A stretch of 64,000 nt of DNA from an uncultured Flavobacteriaceae bacterium (GCA_947501845.1 CANMXP010000006.1:62001-126000); one strand, 5' to 3'. Positions 46,043-55,760 are shown, numbered from the stretch's first letter. Notes: generated by a model from the letters alone, not told the origin. Program-made: numbers and translations.

Positions 46043-46852
46043 TTAATTAAAACTCCAGCCTTTATAACTACTTGAAGCTTCCAATTCGGCTTCTAGACTA
46101 TCGTCTAATTGGGGGAAGAAATCTATTCCTGTTAAAGTTTCAATAGTATCTACAGAAACTACAAATTCGTATAATGGCGCATCTGATTTTTTATGCGGCA
46201 TCAAAAATCCTATCATCTTCGTTTTTCCAGAATTATTATCGATCAACACTTTGTAAAATTGATTCGGAACAGACACATGATCTTTACCTATAGTACGCAT
46301 CTGACCTTTTAAAACACCACCCGTAACAACAAAAACACCATCATATTTACTTGCCCAATAGCGTACTTTTTGCTCAAGCCTATTCCAAATACCAGAATTA
46401 AATTGATGTTCTTGAGGACTAATATTACTTGTTAAAAATGTTTCATCATGAGCCATTTGGCTGTATTTCCTATCACCAGCTGGGCATAAATGTCCGCGGT
46501 CATAGCCAGATTTTTTATAGTTTCTCCAATGTGCCGCGCCTGTCTTTACGGCTTTATCTATTTCAAAATAAGGACGTTTAAAATGACTATTAGAAAGATG
46601 TGCTTTTTTTAATTCGTAAGCAACCCATTCTGCTTGTTCATGTGGTTCGCTATAAGACAATGAATATCCTTCATGGTGGATTACTTGATCTGTTGTACTT
46701 GTAGGCAGAAAATATTCGTTCGTATTATTTTTAACTTCTTTGCCTGTTTCAACAATGTCAAGCGTTTCCTCTTCATTTAAAAAAAACTCATAACCATAAA
46801 TTCCCAAAACGATAAGGATTGCTATAAGTGAGTAAATTGTCTTTTTATTCAT
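46043..46852 (-). CDS. DNA/RNA non-specific endonuclease (NUC1 family), membrane-anchored or secreted
   Basis: 269 residues. One N-terminal hydrophobic segment (about 5-25; KKTIYSLIAILIVLGIYGYEF) acts as signal or anchor. beta-beta-alpha metal nuclease motif YDRGHLCPAGDR with catalytic His121, followed by TSNISPQEHQFNSGIWNRLE supplying the magnesium-binding Asn. It would hydrolyse extracellular or periplasmic DNA and RNA. The gene begins 1 bp after the stop of the PafA phosphatase, so the two are cotranscribed, which fits nucleic acid use as a phosphate source. Confidence 0.93.
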   Translation of the reverse strand: MNKKTIYSLIAILIVLGIYGYEFFLNEEETLDIVETGKEVKNNTNEYFLPTSTTDQVIHHEGYSLSYSEPHEQAEWVAYELKKAHLSNSHFKRPYFEIDKAVKTGAAHWRNYKKSGYDRGHLCPAGDRKYSQMAHDETFLTSNISPQEHQFNSGIWNRLEQKVRYWASKYDGVFVVTGGVLKGQMRTIGKDHVSVPNQFYKVLIDNNSGKTKMIGFLMPHKKSDAPLYEFVVSVDTIETLTGIDFFPQLDDSLEAELEASSSYKGWSFN

Positions 46853-46853
46853 A

Positions 46854-48509
46854 CTAATCTAAAACAAACTCCAGAGGCTGACCTATGGCTCCATTTGGGA
46901 AACTAATCCCCAAAAGCGCAGACATAGTTGGAGCGATGTCTGTTATTTCAGTTTTTTGAAATGTCTGGCCTTTTTTTATACCTTTGCCAAAAAACAAAAG
47001 CGGTACGTGTGTATCATAATTTAGACCACTACCATGAGTAGAACCTGTCTTCTTATAAGAAATATGGGCTGGATCATCTACCAACAATACATCTCCTGAC
47101 CTCTTTTGGTTAAATCCGTTTTGTAATAAAGCTTCAATTCCAGTCGTAAAATTCACAGAGCTCATCGTAGTTGCTGTATACGCCTTTGAAATATGCTTGT
47201 AAGTTATTTGCTCATTGACAACGGCATCTTGAACATCTCTTAAATTTAAGCCTAATGTTTTAATTTTTTCTCTATTTAAGAAAATTTGATTGTTGCTAAC
47301 TTTCTCCAAAATTTCTGTGGTTCCATAAGTATTCAATAGAAATTTTTGAAATTTCTCTTTACGTTCATCATTGTTTAAATACCCTGCAGGAATTTTAACA
47401 GATTGTAAATATGCAGGCACATCTACTGCTCCATGATCTGCTGTTAAAAAGACGGTATACGCTCCTTTTCCCACTTTAGCATCAAGTGTAGCAAAAAGTC
47501 TTTCTAAATCTTTATCTAAACGCAAATAGGTATCCTCAACTTCCTTTGAATTCACTCCAAAATTATGTCCTATATAATCTGTACTGGAATAACTAATGGC
47601 TAAAACATCTGTAATGGCATCTTTCCCTAGTTGCTCTCCTTCCAATGCCGCTAAAGCAAAATCGGTAGTTAAACTATTCCCAAAGGCTGTCATCTTTAAA
47701 ATATTAAAACCACCATTTTTAGCTTTTAATGCATTTAAATCATACGGAAACGTTGCTGTTTTTTTTCCTTTAAAACCGCTTTCAAATGTATTTAGGTCAC
47801 TTCCGCTTTCTGTATATGAATTAATATCATACAAGGTGTTCCAAACTTTAAAATAAGCTTCTACAGCTTCAGATGCATTAAAATCTTTTACCCATTTTGG
47901 TAAATCGTTCATATAAAACGAACTGGAAATCCAATGACCTTCATCCTCACCATGAAACCAATAAGCGGCATTTGCAGTATGTCCTGCTGGTAAAATGGCC
48001 CCTCTGTCTTTAATTGAAATGCCTATAGTTTTCCCCCTCATCTGGGTAAACAACCTGTTTTCATCAGGAAAGGTAGACGTTTTCATTCTGTGCGGAGACA
48101 TCTGTCCTGCATTTCCTTTAGTACCAACAGACTGAACGGAGTTATCTCCAGCACAATACACTGACTTCTTTGTTTCCTTATCATACCAACCATTACTAAT
48201 AACGCCATGGTATTTAGGTGTTGTACCTGTGTAAACCGATGTATGGCCTGGTCCTGTATATGTAGGGATGTAGTTAAAATGATTATTTTTACAATTGAAA
48301 CCTTCATTCATCATACGCTTAAAACCGCCTTCCCCATATTTATTATAGAACCGCGTTAAATAATCGTAACGCATTTGGTCGACTACTATACCCACAACTA
48401 ATTTTGGATTCGTTCCATTAGTTGGTATTTTTTCTATGACTGTATTTTGTGCCTTTATAGACATACAAAAAAAGAAAACTAGGAGGAGTGAAAATATATT
48501 TTTTATCAT
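46854..48509 (-). CDS. pafA: PafA-type alkaline phosphatase
   Basis: 551 residues from ATG 48509 (the in-frame ATG at 48533 precedes the -7 box). Signal peptide ending near SIKAQN. Alkaline phosphatase superfamily: metal ligand Asp in VVGIVVDQMRYDYL, nucleophile Thr in TYTGPGHTSVYTG, then SSTDYIGHNFG and FLTADHGAVDVP for the remaining ligands. PafA enzymes of Bacteroidota are calcium-dependent, broad phosphomonoesterases active despite phosphate sufficiency. Operon with the nuclease. Promoter box at 48531-48538. Confidence 0.92.
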   Translation of the reverse strand: MIKNIFSLLLVFFFCMSIKAQNTVIEKIPTNGTNPKLVVGIVVDQMRYDYLTRFYNKYGEGGFKRMMNEGFNCKNNHFNYIPTYTGPGHTSVYTGTTPKYHGVISNGWYDKETKKSVYCAGDNSVQSVGTKGNAGQMSPHRMKTSTFPDENRLFTQMRGKTIGISIKDRGAILPAGHTANAAYWFHGEDEGHWISSSFYMNDLPKWVKDFNASEAVEAYFKVWNTLYDINSYTESGSDLNTFESGFKGKKTATFPYDLNALKAKNGGFNILKMTAFGNSLTTDFALAALEGEQLGKDAITDVLAISYSSTDYIGHNFGVNSKEVEDTYLRLDKDLERLFATLDAKVGKGAYTVFLTADHGAVDVPAYLQSVKIPAGYLNNDERKEKFQKFLLNTYGTTEILEKVSNNQIFLNREKIKTLGLNLRDVQDAVVNEQITYKHISKAYTATTMSSVNFTTGIEALLQNGFNQKRSGDVLLVDDPAHISYKKTGSTHGSGLNYDTHVPLLFFGKGIKKGQTFQKTEITDIAPTMSALLGISFPNGAIGQPLEFVLD

Positions 48510-48530
48510 AACCGTTTTATTTCTATGAAC

Positions 48531-48538
48531 CAAAAATA
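48531..48538 (-). promoter_or_regulatory. -7 promoter box of the pafA-nuclease operon
   Basis: TATTTTTG on the minus strand (caaaaata as written), exact consensus, 21 bp upstream of the ATG at 48509. It argues against the ATG at 48533, which would lie inside or before it. Confidence 0.6.
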
Positions 48539-48618
48539 CAGATTTTAAAACATCAAAATTTAAATTTAAGGTTAAATACCATGAACTTTTTTTTACTTTA
48601 GCACTAACAAAACTTAAT

Positions 48619-49356
48619 ATGACATACCTTCACAATATTGGTGCTTATTTTTTAATGATCGTTGAGATGTTTCGCAAACCTACCAAATGGTCTGTGATGA
48701 AGAAGTTGATATTAAAAGATATTGACGATTTAGTTATAGGTTCTCTTGGTATAGTGGCATTTATCTCATTTTTTGTTGGTGGTGTTATCACAATTCAAAC
48801 TGCTTTAAATATAACCAACCCCCTTATTCCTAAATACTTGGTTGGGTTTGCTACAAGGCAATCCGTTGTATTGGAATTTGCTCCTACTTTTACTTCTATC
48901 ATTATGGCTGGAAAAGTTGGTTCTTTTATAACCTCCAGTATAGGTACTATGCGTGTTACCGAGCAAATAGATGCTCTAGAAGTTATGGGTATAAACTCTT
49001 TAAACTATCTGATTTTACCTAAAACTGTGGCTTTATTATTATACCCTTTCACTATTGCTATAGGCATGTTTTTAGGCATTCTTGGAGGTATGGCTGCCTG
49101 TGTTTTTGGTGGTTATACAACTTTAGAAGATTATATTTTGGGTATACAAACCGATTTTCAAGCGTTTCATGTTATTTATTCATTTATAAAGACTTTTGTT
49201 TTTGCTTTTATCCTGGCTACGATTCCTTCTTTTTATGGTTATTATATGAAAGGCGGGGCACTTGAAGTTGGAAAAGCTAGTACAACGTCTTTTGTTTGGA
49301 CTTCTGTTGTTATTATACTGTTAAATTATATATTAACCGATATGATGTTAGGCTAA
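48619..49356 (+). CDS. mlaE: MlaE-type ABC transporter permease
   Basis: 245 residues, about five transmembrane helices. MlaE/YrbE family hallmarks: VGGVITIQTALNI, EFAPTFTSIIMAGKVGSF, SIGTMRVTEQIDALEVMGIN and a conserved C-terminal helix. It moves phospholipids between inner and outer membranes with the ATPase encoded next. The stop overlaps the ATP-binding gene (TAATG). The MCE-domain partner (MlaD) is not adjacent, as often in Bacteroidota. Confidence 0.94.
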   Translation: MTYLHNIGAYFLMIVEMFRKPTKWSVMKKLILKDIDDLVIGSLGIVAFISFFVGGVITIQTALNITNPLIPKYLVGFATRQSVVLEFAPTFTSIIMAGKVGSFITSSIGTMRVTEQIDALEVMGINSLNYLILPKTVALLLYPFTIAIGMFLGILGGMAACVFGGYTTLEDYILGIQTDFQAFHVIYSFIKTFVFAFILATIPSFYGYYMKGGALEVGKASTTSFVWTSVVIILLNYILTDMMLG

Positions 49357-50123
49357 TGATAGAGGTAAAAAATTTACATAAATCTTTTAGTGGTGTTGAA
49401 GTTTTGAAGGGCATCAATACAACCTTTGAAAAAGGAAAAACCAACCTTATTATTGGGCAAAGTGGCTCTGGAAAAACTGTTTTTCTTAAATGTTTATTAG
49501 GATTGTTTGATTATGAAGAAGGTTCTATCTCATACGATGGAAAAATATTTTCACAATTATCTGAAGATGAAAAGCGGAACTTGCGTGCCGAAATTGGCAT
49601 GGTATTTCAAGGAAGTGCTTTATTTGATTCTATGACTATTGCAGAAAATGTTATCTTCCCGTTACAGATGTTCACTAACCAAAGTAAAAGTGAAATGGAT
49701 GACCGTGTTGACTTTGTTTTAAAACGTGTGAATTTAGACGATGCTCACAATAAAATGCCTAGTGAAGCTTCGGGAGGTATGCAAAAACGGGTTGCTATTG
49801 CTAGGGCTATAGTAAACAATCCTAAATACTTATTTTGTGACGAGCCTAATTCTGGATTAGACCCAAAAACGGCTATTGTTATAGATAATCTTATTCAAGA
49901 AATCACCGATGAATACCAAATTACAACTGTAATTAATTCGCACGACATGAATTCTGTTATGGAGATTGGTGAAAAAATAGTATTCTTAAAAGATGGTCTT
50001 AAAGCCTGGGAAGGTTCTAATAAAACTATTTTTAAAACCGATAATGAAGTTGTTACAGACTTTGTTTATTCTTCCAACTTATTTAAGAAAGTTCGCAAAA
50101 TGTATTTAGAGGAAAATAAATAA
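49356..50123 (+). CDS. mlaF: MlaF-type ABC transporter ATP-binding protein
   Basis: 255 residues from ATG 49356, overlapping the permease stop by 1 bp; a frame open from 49296 is out of context. Walker A GQSGSGKTV, signature ASGGMQKRVAIARA, Walker B YLFCDEPNSGLDP, switch His in VINSHDMNSV. Energises the MlaE permease for phospholipid transport that maintains outer-membrane asymmetry. Confidence 0.94.
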   Translation: MIEVKNLHKSFSGVEVLKGINTTFEKGKTNLIIGQSGSGKTVFLKCLLGLFDYEEGSISYDGKIFSQLSEDEKRNLRAEIGMVFQGSALFDSMTIAENVIFPLQMFTNQSKSEMDDRVDFVLKRVNLDDAHNKMPSEASGGMQKRVAIARAIVNNPKYLFCDEPNSGLDPKTAIVIDNLIQEITDEYQITTVINSHDMNSVMEIGEKIVFLKDGLKAWEGSNKTIFKTDNEVVTDFVYSSNLFKKVRKMYLEENK

Positions 50124-50156
50124 TTCATTTTCAGCTTACAAATCAAACCATCTCAA

Positions 50157-51059
50157 CTACAAATTAAGCTTATAACACATCACTTTGTTATGAAAAAAGG
50201 TAGGTACAAGTAACATTTGTGTTTCGGGAATATAATCAATATCTGCTGCGTAAATATCATTTTCCCGTGTATCAAGCAATAATGTTTTTTCCCAAGTGGT
50301 AGCATCATCTATATAAAAAACTTGCCCTTTCCAATTGGATACAATAAAATCACCATTTTTCAACCTTACAACACCATCTCCATGACCAACACCTTCTGTT
50401 AGTATTTTAGAGCTGTTTGTATTAAAATTATACATTCCAAAACATTGGCTACCTGAATCTGCAAAGAAAATAGCTTCTTTTTGATATAACAGGCCATTTA
50501 ATCTTCCCTCACCATCCATTTTAAGACTATTGAGCGCTCCGTTTTCCAAAACATAAATTGAGTTGCTATTCGACCCAGACGCATATACAATGCCACTGGG
50601 GCTTATTGTAATATCATTTAACTGAGGTTTTCCCTCCACAGGATAGCTATTAATTATTTTTTGCGATTCTATATCTATCTCTACAATTCTATCAATATCG
50701 TTTACATATAGTTTACCACCAAAAATCCCCATACCTTTTGGACCACTTAGACCTTCAAGCCATTTTAATTCTAAAATATTTCCTTTGGTATCTATGGTAG
50801 ATATAAAGCCATTATTATCTTTTTCCCATGGTGCATTATTGATATTAGCAACATAAATAACATCAAGCTTTTTATTATATAAAACAGCTTCACAGGTTGT
50901 TAAAAGAGAATCTGTTTGCCATACCAAATCCAAACTTGGTGTATTTTTTAAGACTTCTTTAGCCTGATGACTATGTTCCTGATTTGTTTCACGTTTTTCT
51001 TTACATGAAACACCTAATAAAAGCACTATTAAGATAGCTCCTAAAATATTATTTTTCAT
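50157..51059 (-). CDS. SMP-30/gluconolactonase-like beta-propeller lipoprotein
   Basis: 300 residues. Lipobox LLGVSC (Cys19), then a His/Lys-rich linker and a six-bladed propeller pattern: LVWQTDSLLTTCEAVLYNKK, GPKGMGIFGGKLYVNDIDRI, LNDITISPSGIVYASGSNSN, GRLNGLLYQKEAIFFADSGS, HGDGVVRLKNGDFIVSNWKG, DIDYIPETQMLLVPTFFHNK. It may bind or hydrolyse a small molecule, but lactonase metal residues are not verified. Monocistronic, convergent with mlaF. Confidence 0.85.
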   Translation of the reverse strand: MKNNILGAILIVLLLGVSCKEKRETNQEHSHQAKEVLKNTPSLDLVWQTDSLLTTCEAVLYNKKLDVIYVANINNAPWEKDNNGFISTIDTKGNILELKWLEGLSGPKGMGIFGGKLYVNDIDRIVEIDIESQKIINSYPVEGKPQLNDITISPSGIVYASGSNSNSIYVLENGALNSLKMDGEGRLNGLLYQKEAIFFADSGSQCFGMYNFNTNSSKILTEGVGHGDGVVRLKNGDFIVSNWKGQVFYIDDATTWEKTLLLDTRENDIYAADIDYIPETQMLLVPTFFHNKVMCYKLNL

Positions 51060-51128
51060 TGTATTTGAATTTATATAAAGCGCTACTAAGAAATTTATAT
51101 CTAATGTTTAAAATAGGGTAACAATAAA

Positions 51129-51542
51129 CTAATCACCCTGCTTATCAGTCTTATACTTTAAAACCACCGAACCACTTACATGGTCATGAATTGCTTTCTT
51201 TTTTTCATTTCCACTAATGGTAAGCAGCGAAATCCATCCTAAACTAAACTTACAAATAAATCTAATAACAGCCTTTGGAAATAGAATATTTCTTTGTTCG
51301 TCATGTTCTCTTTTAACTACAATATCACTAAAAAAATGACCTACTGTTGCTCCAAAAAAAGAAATAAGAATTGGTTCGTAAACTAAAAAAATAGAAACAA
51401 ATACAGAAATTCTGATATAATTAGGGGCTGCTTCAAACAAATTTAAAATTTCGGTAGCAGAGTACATTAAAACGATAATTACAATACCATCAATAGTTGC
51501 AGCCTTAACTCTTGTAAATATTTGTGCATATTTATCTTCCAT
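51129..51542 (-). CDS. RDD family membrane protein
   Basis: 137 residues with three hydrophobic segments. RDD motifs RVKAATIDGIVIIVLMYSAT near the N-terminus and ATVGHFFSDIVVKREHDEQRN in the middle. RDD proteins are small inner-membrane proteins; some are sodium/proton antiporters, but no function is assigned here. 3 bp from the DUF389 gene and probably cotranscribed with it. Confidence 0.9.
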   Translation of the reverse strand: MEDKYAQIFTRVKAATIDGIVIIVLMYSATEILNLFEAAPNYIRISVFVSIFLVYEPILISFFGATVGHFFSDIVVKREHDEQRNILFPKAVIRFICKFSLGWISLLTISGNEKKKAIHDHVSGSVVLKYKTDKQGD

Positions 51543-51545
51543 TAT

Positions 51546-53021
51546 CTAATCAACCCTTTTAATTACCAAATTATTCAATTTTAATTCTTGTTTCATCCAT
51601 GCACTTAACTTCTCTTCCTTTACCAAAGCCAAACTATCCTTTAGAGATTTTCTCCATTTTACATGAGCAACCGCTATAGTATCAATTTTAATAAAATCTT
51701 TAGACGCAAGCATTTTTGCATAACTAAAATATTGCAGATCACTAAACCTAACTTTGGCATCACGCGATAGACTGGTAAATGAGACTGAATTCTTTTGTGA
51801 ATCGTTACTCTCTATTTTCTTATTTAATTCTGTGACTTCAATCTGTAAGTCTACAATTTGCTTTTGTAAACCAGAAATGATATTATCCTTTTGGTCTAAT
51901 TCTTTGATAGCCCTATCATAAGCATCAGATATTTTATCAAAACTTCTATTTTTATTTCCATTTATTTCAAGACTAAACTCTTTAATCTTTTCATAACGTT
52001 TTAATTCATTTCTTAAATCGGCTTCAGTAGCATCTAATATTTCTCCATTAAAATATAGCGTTATTTTTTTTTCATCAGGATTCCATGTTCCATTTTGAAA
52101 CCACAATTCAGGATTCGATTTAATTTCATCTTTTACAAAGTTGTTGTAATCATTTTCAAAACCACTTAGCTTTATAAAATCTACAAATGTCCATATAGCA
52201 GGTGCCATAACTAATATTGCCAATATAGATGCCAGTTGTGCGATGCGCTTTCTTTTTTTAGAATTAGCATATTTTAGCATGGGGAAGCGAAGCACTTTCA
52301 ATACTATAAATGTTGCCAATGCAATAAAAATAGTATTGATGGTAAACAAATACATGGCGCCAACAAAATAATCCCAGTTATGAGCCAATCCATATCCTGC
52401 TGTACACAAAGGTGGCATTAAAGCGGTAGCAATCGCGACGCCAAAAATAACGGAAGCGATGGTTCCTTTTTTGGTACGGGCAATAATTAATGCCGAACCA
52501 CCAAAAAAAGCAATAAGCACATCTCTTACATCTGGTTTTGTACGTCCAAAAAGCTCGTTAGTAACCAAGTCTGCTGTTGGAAAAAACTTAAAAAACAAAT
52601 AGGCCGTTAGCAAACTCAAAACAATCATGGTTGCTAAGTTTACCAATGATTTCCTTAAGGTATCAATATCGTTAATAGCAATAGAAAGTCCTACTCCCAG
52701 AATAGGTCCCATTAATGGAGAAATTAACATGGCTCCAATAACGACCGCAGTAGAATTCGCATTTAGACCAACAGAAGCCACAAAGATCGAGCAAATTAAA
52801 ATCCATGCCGTAGCCCCTTTAAAAGGAATATCTTTTTTTATAGCTTCAATAGTAGCATCTCTGTCGGTATCATCTCTAAAATCCAACAGCTCACTAAAAA
52901 AAGTTTTAACACTCTGAAACAGACCTTTAGCATCTTTTTTTACAGCTTCTTTGGATTGCTCTACAGCCTTATCCTGTTTTGTTTCTTCTTCAGAAAAATT
53001 GAATTTACTTTCTTCGCTCAT
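51546..53021 (-). CDS. DUF389 domain membrane protein
   Basis: 491 residues. Six or so transmembrane helices (about 75-270) with the DUF389 signature GLNANSTAVVIGAMLISPLMG then PILGVGLSIAINDIDTLRKS and GVAIATALMPPLCTAGYGLA. A periplasmic C-terminal part includes a coiled coil (about 390-425, IISGLQKQIVDLQIEVTELN). No transport substrate is known. Followed by rdd gene and preceded by manC with 9 bp, a likely three-gene operon. Confidence 0.93.
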   Translation of the reverse strand: MSEESKFNFSEEETKQDKAVEQSKEAVKKDAKGLFQSVKTFFSELLDFRDDTDRDATIEAIKKDIPFKGATAWILICSIFVASVGLNANSTAVVIGAMLISPLMGPILGVGLSIAINDIDTLRKSLVNLATMIVLSLLTAYLFFKFFPTADLVTNELFGRTKPDVRDVLIAFFGGSALIIARTKKGTIASVIFGVAIATALMPPLCTAGYGLAHNWDYFVGAMYLFTINTIFIALATFIVLKVLRFPMLKYANSKKRKRIAQLASILAILVMAPAIWTFVDFIKLSGFENDYNNFVKDEIKSNPELWFQNGTWNPDEKKITLYFNGEILDATEADLRNELKRYEKIKEFSLEINGNKNRSFDKISDAYDRAIKELDQKDNIISGLQKQIVDLQIEVTELNKKIESNDSQKNSVSFTSLSRDAKVRFSDLQYFSYAKMLASKDFIKIDTIAVAHVKWRKSLKDSLALVKEEKLSAWMKQELKLNNLVIKRVD

Positions 53022-53030
53022 AATTATATA

Positions 53031-54113
53031 TTACCCATAATGTTCTCCAAACTTGTCTTTCACTTTTTGAAGAACTTTTTTAATATCTTGTTCTTTTGTT
53101 TTAGGAAAGATAAGTAAAACTTCGTCTTTATCTACAATAATGTAATCTTTCAGCCCATCAACAACTACAATTTTATCATTCTTGGTACGGATCATATTTC
53201 CAGAAGTATCCTCCGTTAAAGTCCTGGCATTTACTATAGCATTTTTGGTGTCATCTTTATCTAACTTATCGTATAAACTTCCCCAGGTCCCAAGATCATT
53301 CCAATCAAACTCTGCTGCAATTACATAAACATTGCCAGATTTTTCCATAATGGCATAGTCTACCGAAATATTTTCCGCTTTTCCATAATTATCTCGAATA
53401 AAGTCATCTTCAAAATCTGTATTATAAACTTCTATACCCTTTTCAAATAATGTAAATAATTCTGGCTGATTATTCTTAAAAGCTTCAACAACGCTTTGTG
53501 CACTCCACATAAAAATACCAGCATTCCATAAAAAATTGCCTTGCTCTATATACTGTTTTGCTACTTCATATACAGGTTTTTCCTTAAACTGATTAACTGA
53601 TTTTATTGCCTCAGTTGAAGTCTTATCGTATTCTATATACCCATAACCTGTATTAGGAAATGTAGGCTGGATACCCAGTGTCATTAATGCCTTGTTTTTT
53701 GAACAAAAATCGAATGCTTGCTGTACATTATTAGAAAAGGCATTTTCATCTTCAATCCAATGATCACTAGGCGCCACAATCATAACAGCATCTGGGTTTT
53801 CTTTTTGAATTTTCAATGATGCATACAAAATACAAGGTGCCGTATTACGCATAGCAGGTTCTAAAACAACCTGTCGTTTAGTAACGCTTGGTAGCTGCTC
53901 CAAAACCAGATTGTTATAACGTTCATTGGTTAAAATAAAAATATTTTCTTCTGGTATTAGTTTTGCTAAGCGATAGAAGGTTTTCTGAATCAAAGTATCG
54001 CCTGTACCTAACATATCATGAAACTGTTTGGGAAAATCTTGAGTGCTTACTGGCCAAAATCTGGAACCAACACCCCCAGCCATTAAAATGGCGTAATAGT
54101 TTTTATTTTTCAT
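53031..54113 (-). CDS. manC: Mannose-1-phosphate guanylyltransferase
   Basis: 360 residues, forms GDP-mannose from mannose-1-phosphate and GTP. Nucleotide-binding opening YYAILMAGGVGSRFWPVSTQ, then LEPAMRNTAPCILYASL, DHWIEDENAFSNNVQQAF, GYGYIEYD and FLWNAGIFMWSAQS. It lacks the C-terminal isomerase half, so it is the monofunctional short form. GDP-mannose feeds envelope glycan and, via other enzymes, fucose synthesis. 9 bp upstream of the DUF389 gene. Confidence 0.94.
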   Translation of the reverse strand: MKNKNYYAILMAGGVGSRFWPVSTQDFPKQFHDMLGTGDTLIQKTFYRLAKLIPEENIFILTNERYNNLVLEQLPSVTKRQVVLEPAMRNTAPCILYASLKIQKENPDAVMIVAPSDHWIEDENAFSNNVQQAFDFCSKNKALMTLGIQPTFPNTGYGYIEYDKTSTEAIKSVNQFKEKPVYEVAKQYIEQGNFLWNAGIFMWSAQSVVEAFKNNQPELFTLFEKGIEVYNTDFEDDFIRDNYGKAENISVDYAIMEKSGNVYVIAAEFDWNDLGTWGSLYDKLDKDDTKNAIVNARTLTEDTSGNMIRTKNDKIVVVDGLKDYIIVDKDEVLLIFPKTKEQDIKKVLQKVKDKFGEHYG

Positions 54114-54199
54114 ATTTTATTCCCATTACAATTAGGGTTTATCTGTTTATTTATAATTAGAAAGGCTTCCACTAGCACTTTGCTATATTTAGTTTTGTT

Positions 54200-54817
54200 T
54201 CATAAGACTCCTACTGATGAAGGAATTAGAATTTCAACTTCTGCATTAGGATTGAAAAGATACAACTTTCCTGTTTTAACTTCTATACATTCAAAACGTT
54301 TTACACGTTTTTGCCCCATTTTAAAAATCTTACCATTATAGAGCTTAAAAGTACTACCTATAGGTACTTCAAAAATATAAGTTTTGTTATTTGGTTTATC
54401 AAACTGTTTAAGTGCCAATGCTAAATCAACATCAGTGTCGCTACTTGCTTTAGGATTTTTAAAATGTTTTGCTAGTAATGGTAATAAATGGTCTGGAAAA
54501 ACCTCTGGATTTAAAAACGGCAACATTAAATGCTGAAATGTGCGTTTCCACTCTATGCCATGTGGTTTTATAAATTTGCCATAGATTTTGTAGGCTTCAA
54601 AATGGGCAATCTCATGAATTAATGTTATTAAAAACCGATATACATTTAAATTAGAATTGATCGTTATTTGATGCTTTCCATTTGGTAATCGTTTATAATC
54701 ACCATGACGCGTCTTTCGTTCGTTTTTAATCTTCACTTCTAAATTGTCATCTTCTAAAAGTTTTAAAACTTTAGATATGGCTATTTCTGGGATATAATCT
54801 TTAATAAGGTTTTCCAT
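54200..54817 (-). CDS. SprT-like zinc metallopeptidase domain protein
   Basis: 205 residues from ATG 54817; a frame open from 54874 adds a non-native tail. SprT-type core with H-E-x-x-H in LITLIHEIAHFEAYKIYGK followed by PHGIEWKRTFQHLM, where the third metal ligand His lies. No C-terminal zinc ribbon of the long form is seen. SprT/Spartan relatives cleave proteins bound to DNA; the bacterial role is unknown. Monocistronic. Confidence 0.9.
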   Translation of the reverse strand: MENLIKDYIPEIAISKVLKLLEDDNLEVKIKNERKTRHGDYKRLPNGKHQITINSNLNVYRFLITLIHEIAHFEAYKIYGKFIKPHGIEWKRTFQHLMLPFLNPEVFPDHLLPLLAKHFKNPKASSDTDVDLALALKQFDKPNNKTYIFEVPIGSTFKLYNGKIFKMGQKRVKRFECIEVKTGKLYLFNPNAEVEILIPSSVGVL

Positions 54818-54945
54818 TATTGTAAAAATAGTAGAATTCTTTAAAATAAAATAATAGATTTTAAAGACAAACAATATCGAGTTACCCTAAAATCTATTAA
54901 ATTAATCGATAATTTACATGATACCACTTTAGCGGCCCCATACTA

Positions 54946-55086
54946 ATGGACATTGAATTAGCCATCTTAAATAAGAAACATACGACTTTTAGTAATTATT
55001 TTTTCAAGAAGTCTTCTAAAATATTAGGTTTTACTTTTCGAAAAATAACAGATTTTAATAAAATGATAGAAGATGATACGTGGTAA
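54946..55086 (+). CDS. Possible small ORF, 46 codons
   Basis: Opens ATG GAC ATT GAA and ends at TAA 55084-55086, translating as a basic, phenylalanine-rich peptide (MDIELAILNKKHTTF ... MIEDDTW). It lies alone in the 295-bp gap between sprT and the HAD gene, divergent from sprT. taatttac at 54910-54917 is only a partial -7 box. It could be a real small gene, a gene fragment or chance. Confidence 0.25.
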   Translation: MDIELAILNKKHTTFSNYFFKKSSKILGFTFRKITDFNKMIEDDTW

Positions 55087-55112
55087 AACTTAAGACCAAT
55101 AGGGATTTAAAT

Positions 55113-55748
55113 TCATATCATCTTCAAAAGCTCAGACATACTATCAAATGTTTTAGTTGCCTCTGCCTTCAACTCGTTATGATAATCATGCGCTGTAAAT
55201 CCAAATACATCGAAGTCGCCATTTTTTGCTGCACGAACTCCAGACAGGCTATCTTCTACAACCACACACTCGCTTGGTTTAAACCCCATGGTTTCTGCTG
55301 CCCATAGAAACACTCCTGGATCTGGTTTCCACTTTTTAATGGTGTAACAGCTAAAAATATTATTTTCAAAAAATGGCAACAAACCTGTAAGCCCTAAGTT
55401 GAGCCGAATTTTATTTTCTGGACCACTAGACGCAGTACAAAAAGGCACTTTTAAGTTTTTAACTACGTCTTTAATCCCTTCTATGGGTTGAATATTCTCT
55501 TTAAAAGCCTCAAAGCTTTTTACTCTATAATCTACTTCAAAAGTTTCTGGTAGCGGTTTACCTATTATCTCTGAAAAAGTATCCATACAAGAACTAAATG
55601 ACTTCCCTTTAAATCGACTAATAGCTCCTTCTTTACTAATATTAGCCCCTAAATCGTTTGCCATATCCACCATGGTCTCAATAGCAATAGTTTCGCTATC
55701 AATTAGTACCCCATCGCAATCAAAGATTACACATTTGTATTTACTCAT
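55113..55748 (-). CDS. HAD family phosphatase (beta-phosphoglucomutase-like)
   Basis: 211 residues. Motif I is VIFDCDGVLIDSETIA with a C1-type helical cap; motif II is FCTASSGPENKIRLNL; motif III is KKWKPDPGVFLWAAE, with the DD motif in ECVVVEDSLSGVRAAK. Typical of subclass IA phosphatases/phosphomutases on sugar phosphates or phosphoglycolate. It lies 12 bp downstream of the OmpA gene on the same strand; a functional link is not evident. Confidence 0.9.
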   Translation of the reverse strand: MSKYKCVIFDCDGVLIDSETIAIETMVDMANDLGANISKEGAISRFKGKSFSSCMDTFSEIIGKPLPETFEVDYRVKSFEAFKENIQPIEGIKDVVKNLKVPFCTASSGPENKIRLNLGLTGLLPFFENNIFSCYTIKKWKPDPGVFLWAAETMGFKPSECVVVEDSLSGVRAAKNGDFDVFGFTAHDYHNELKAEATKTFDSMSELLKMI

Positions 55749-55760
55749 AAATAAATTTTT

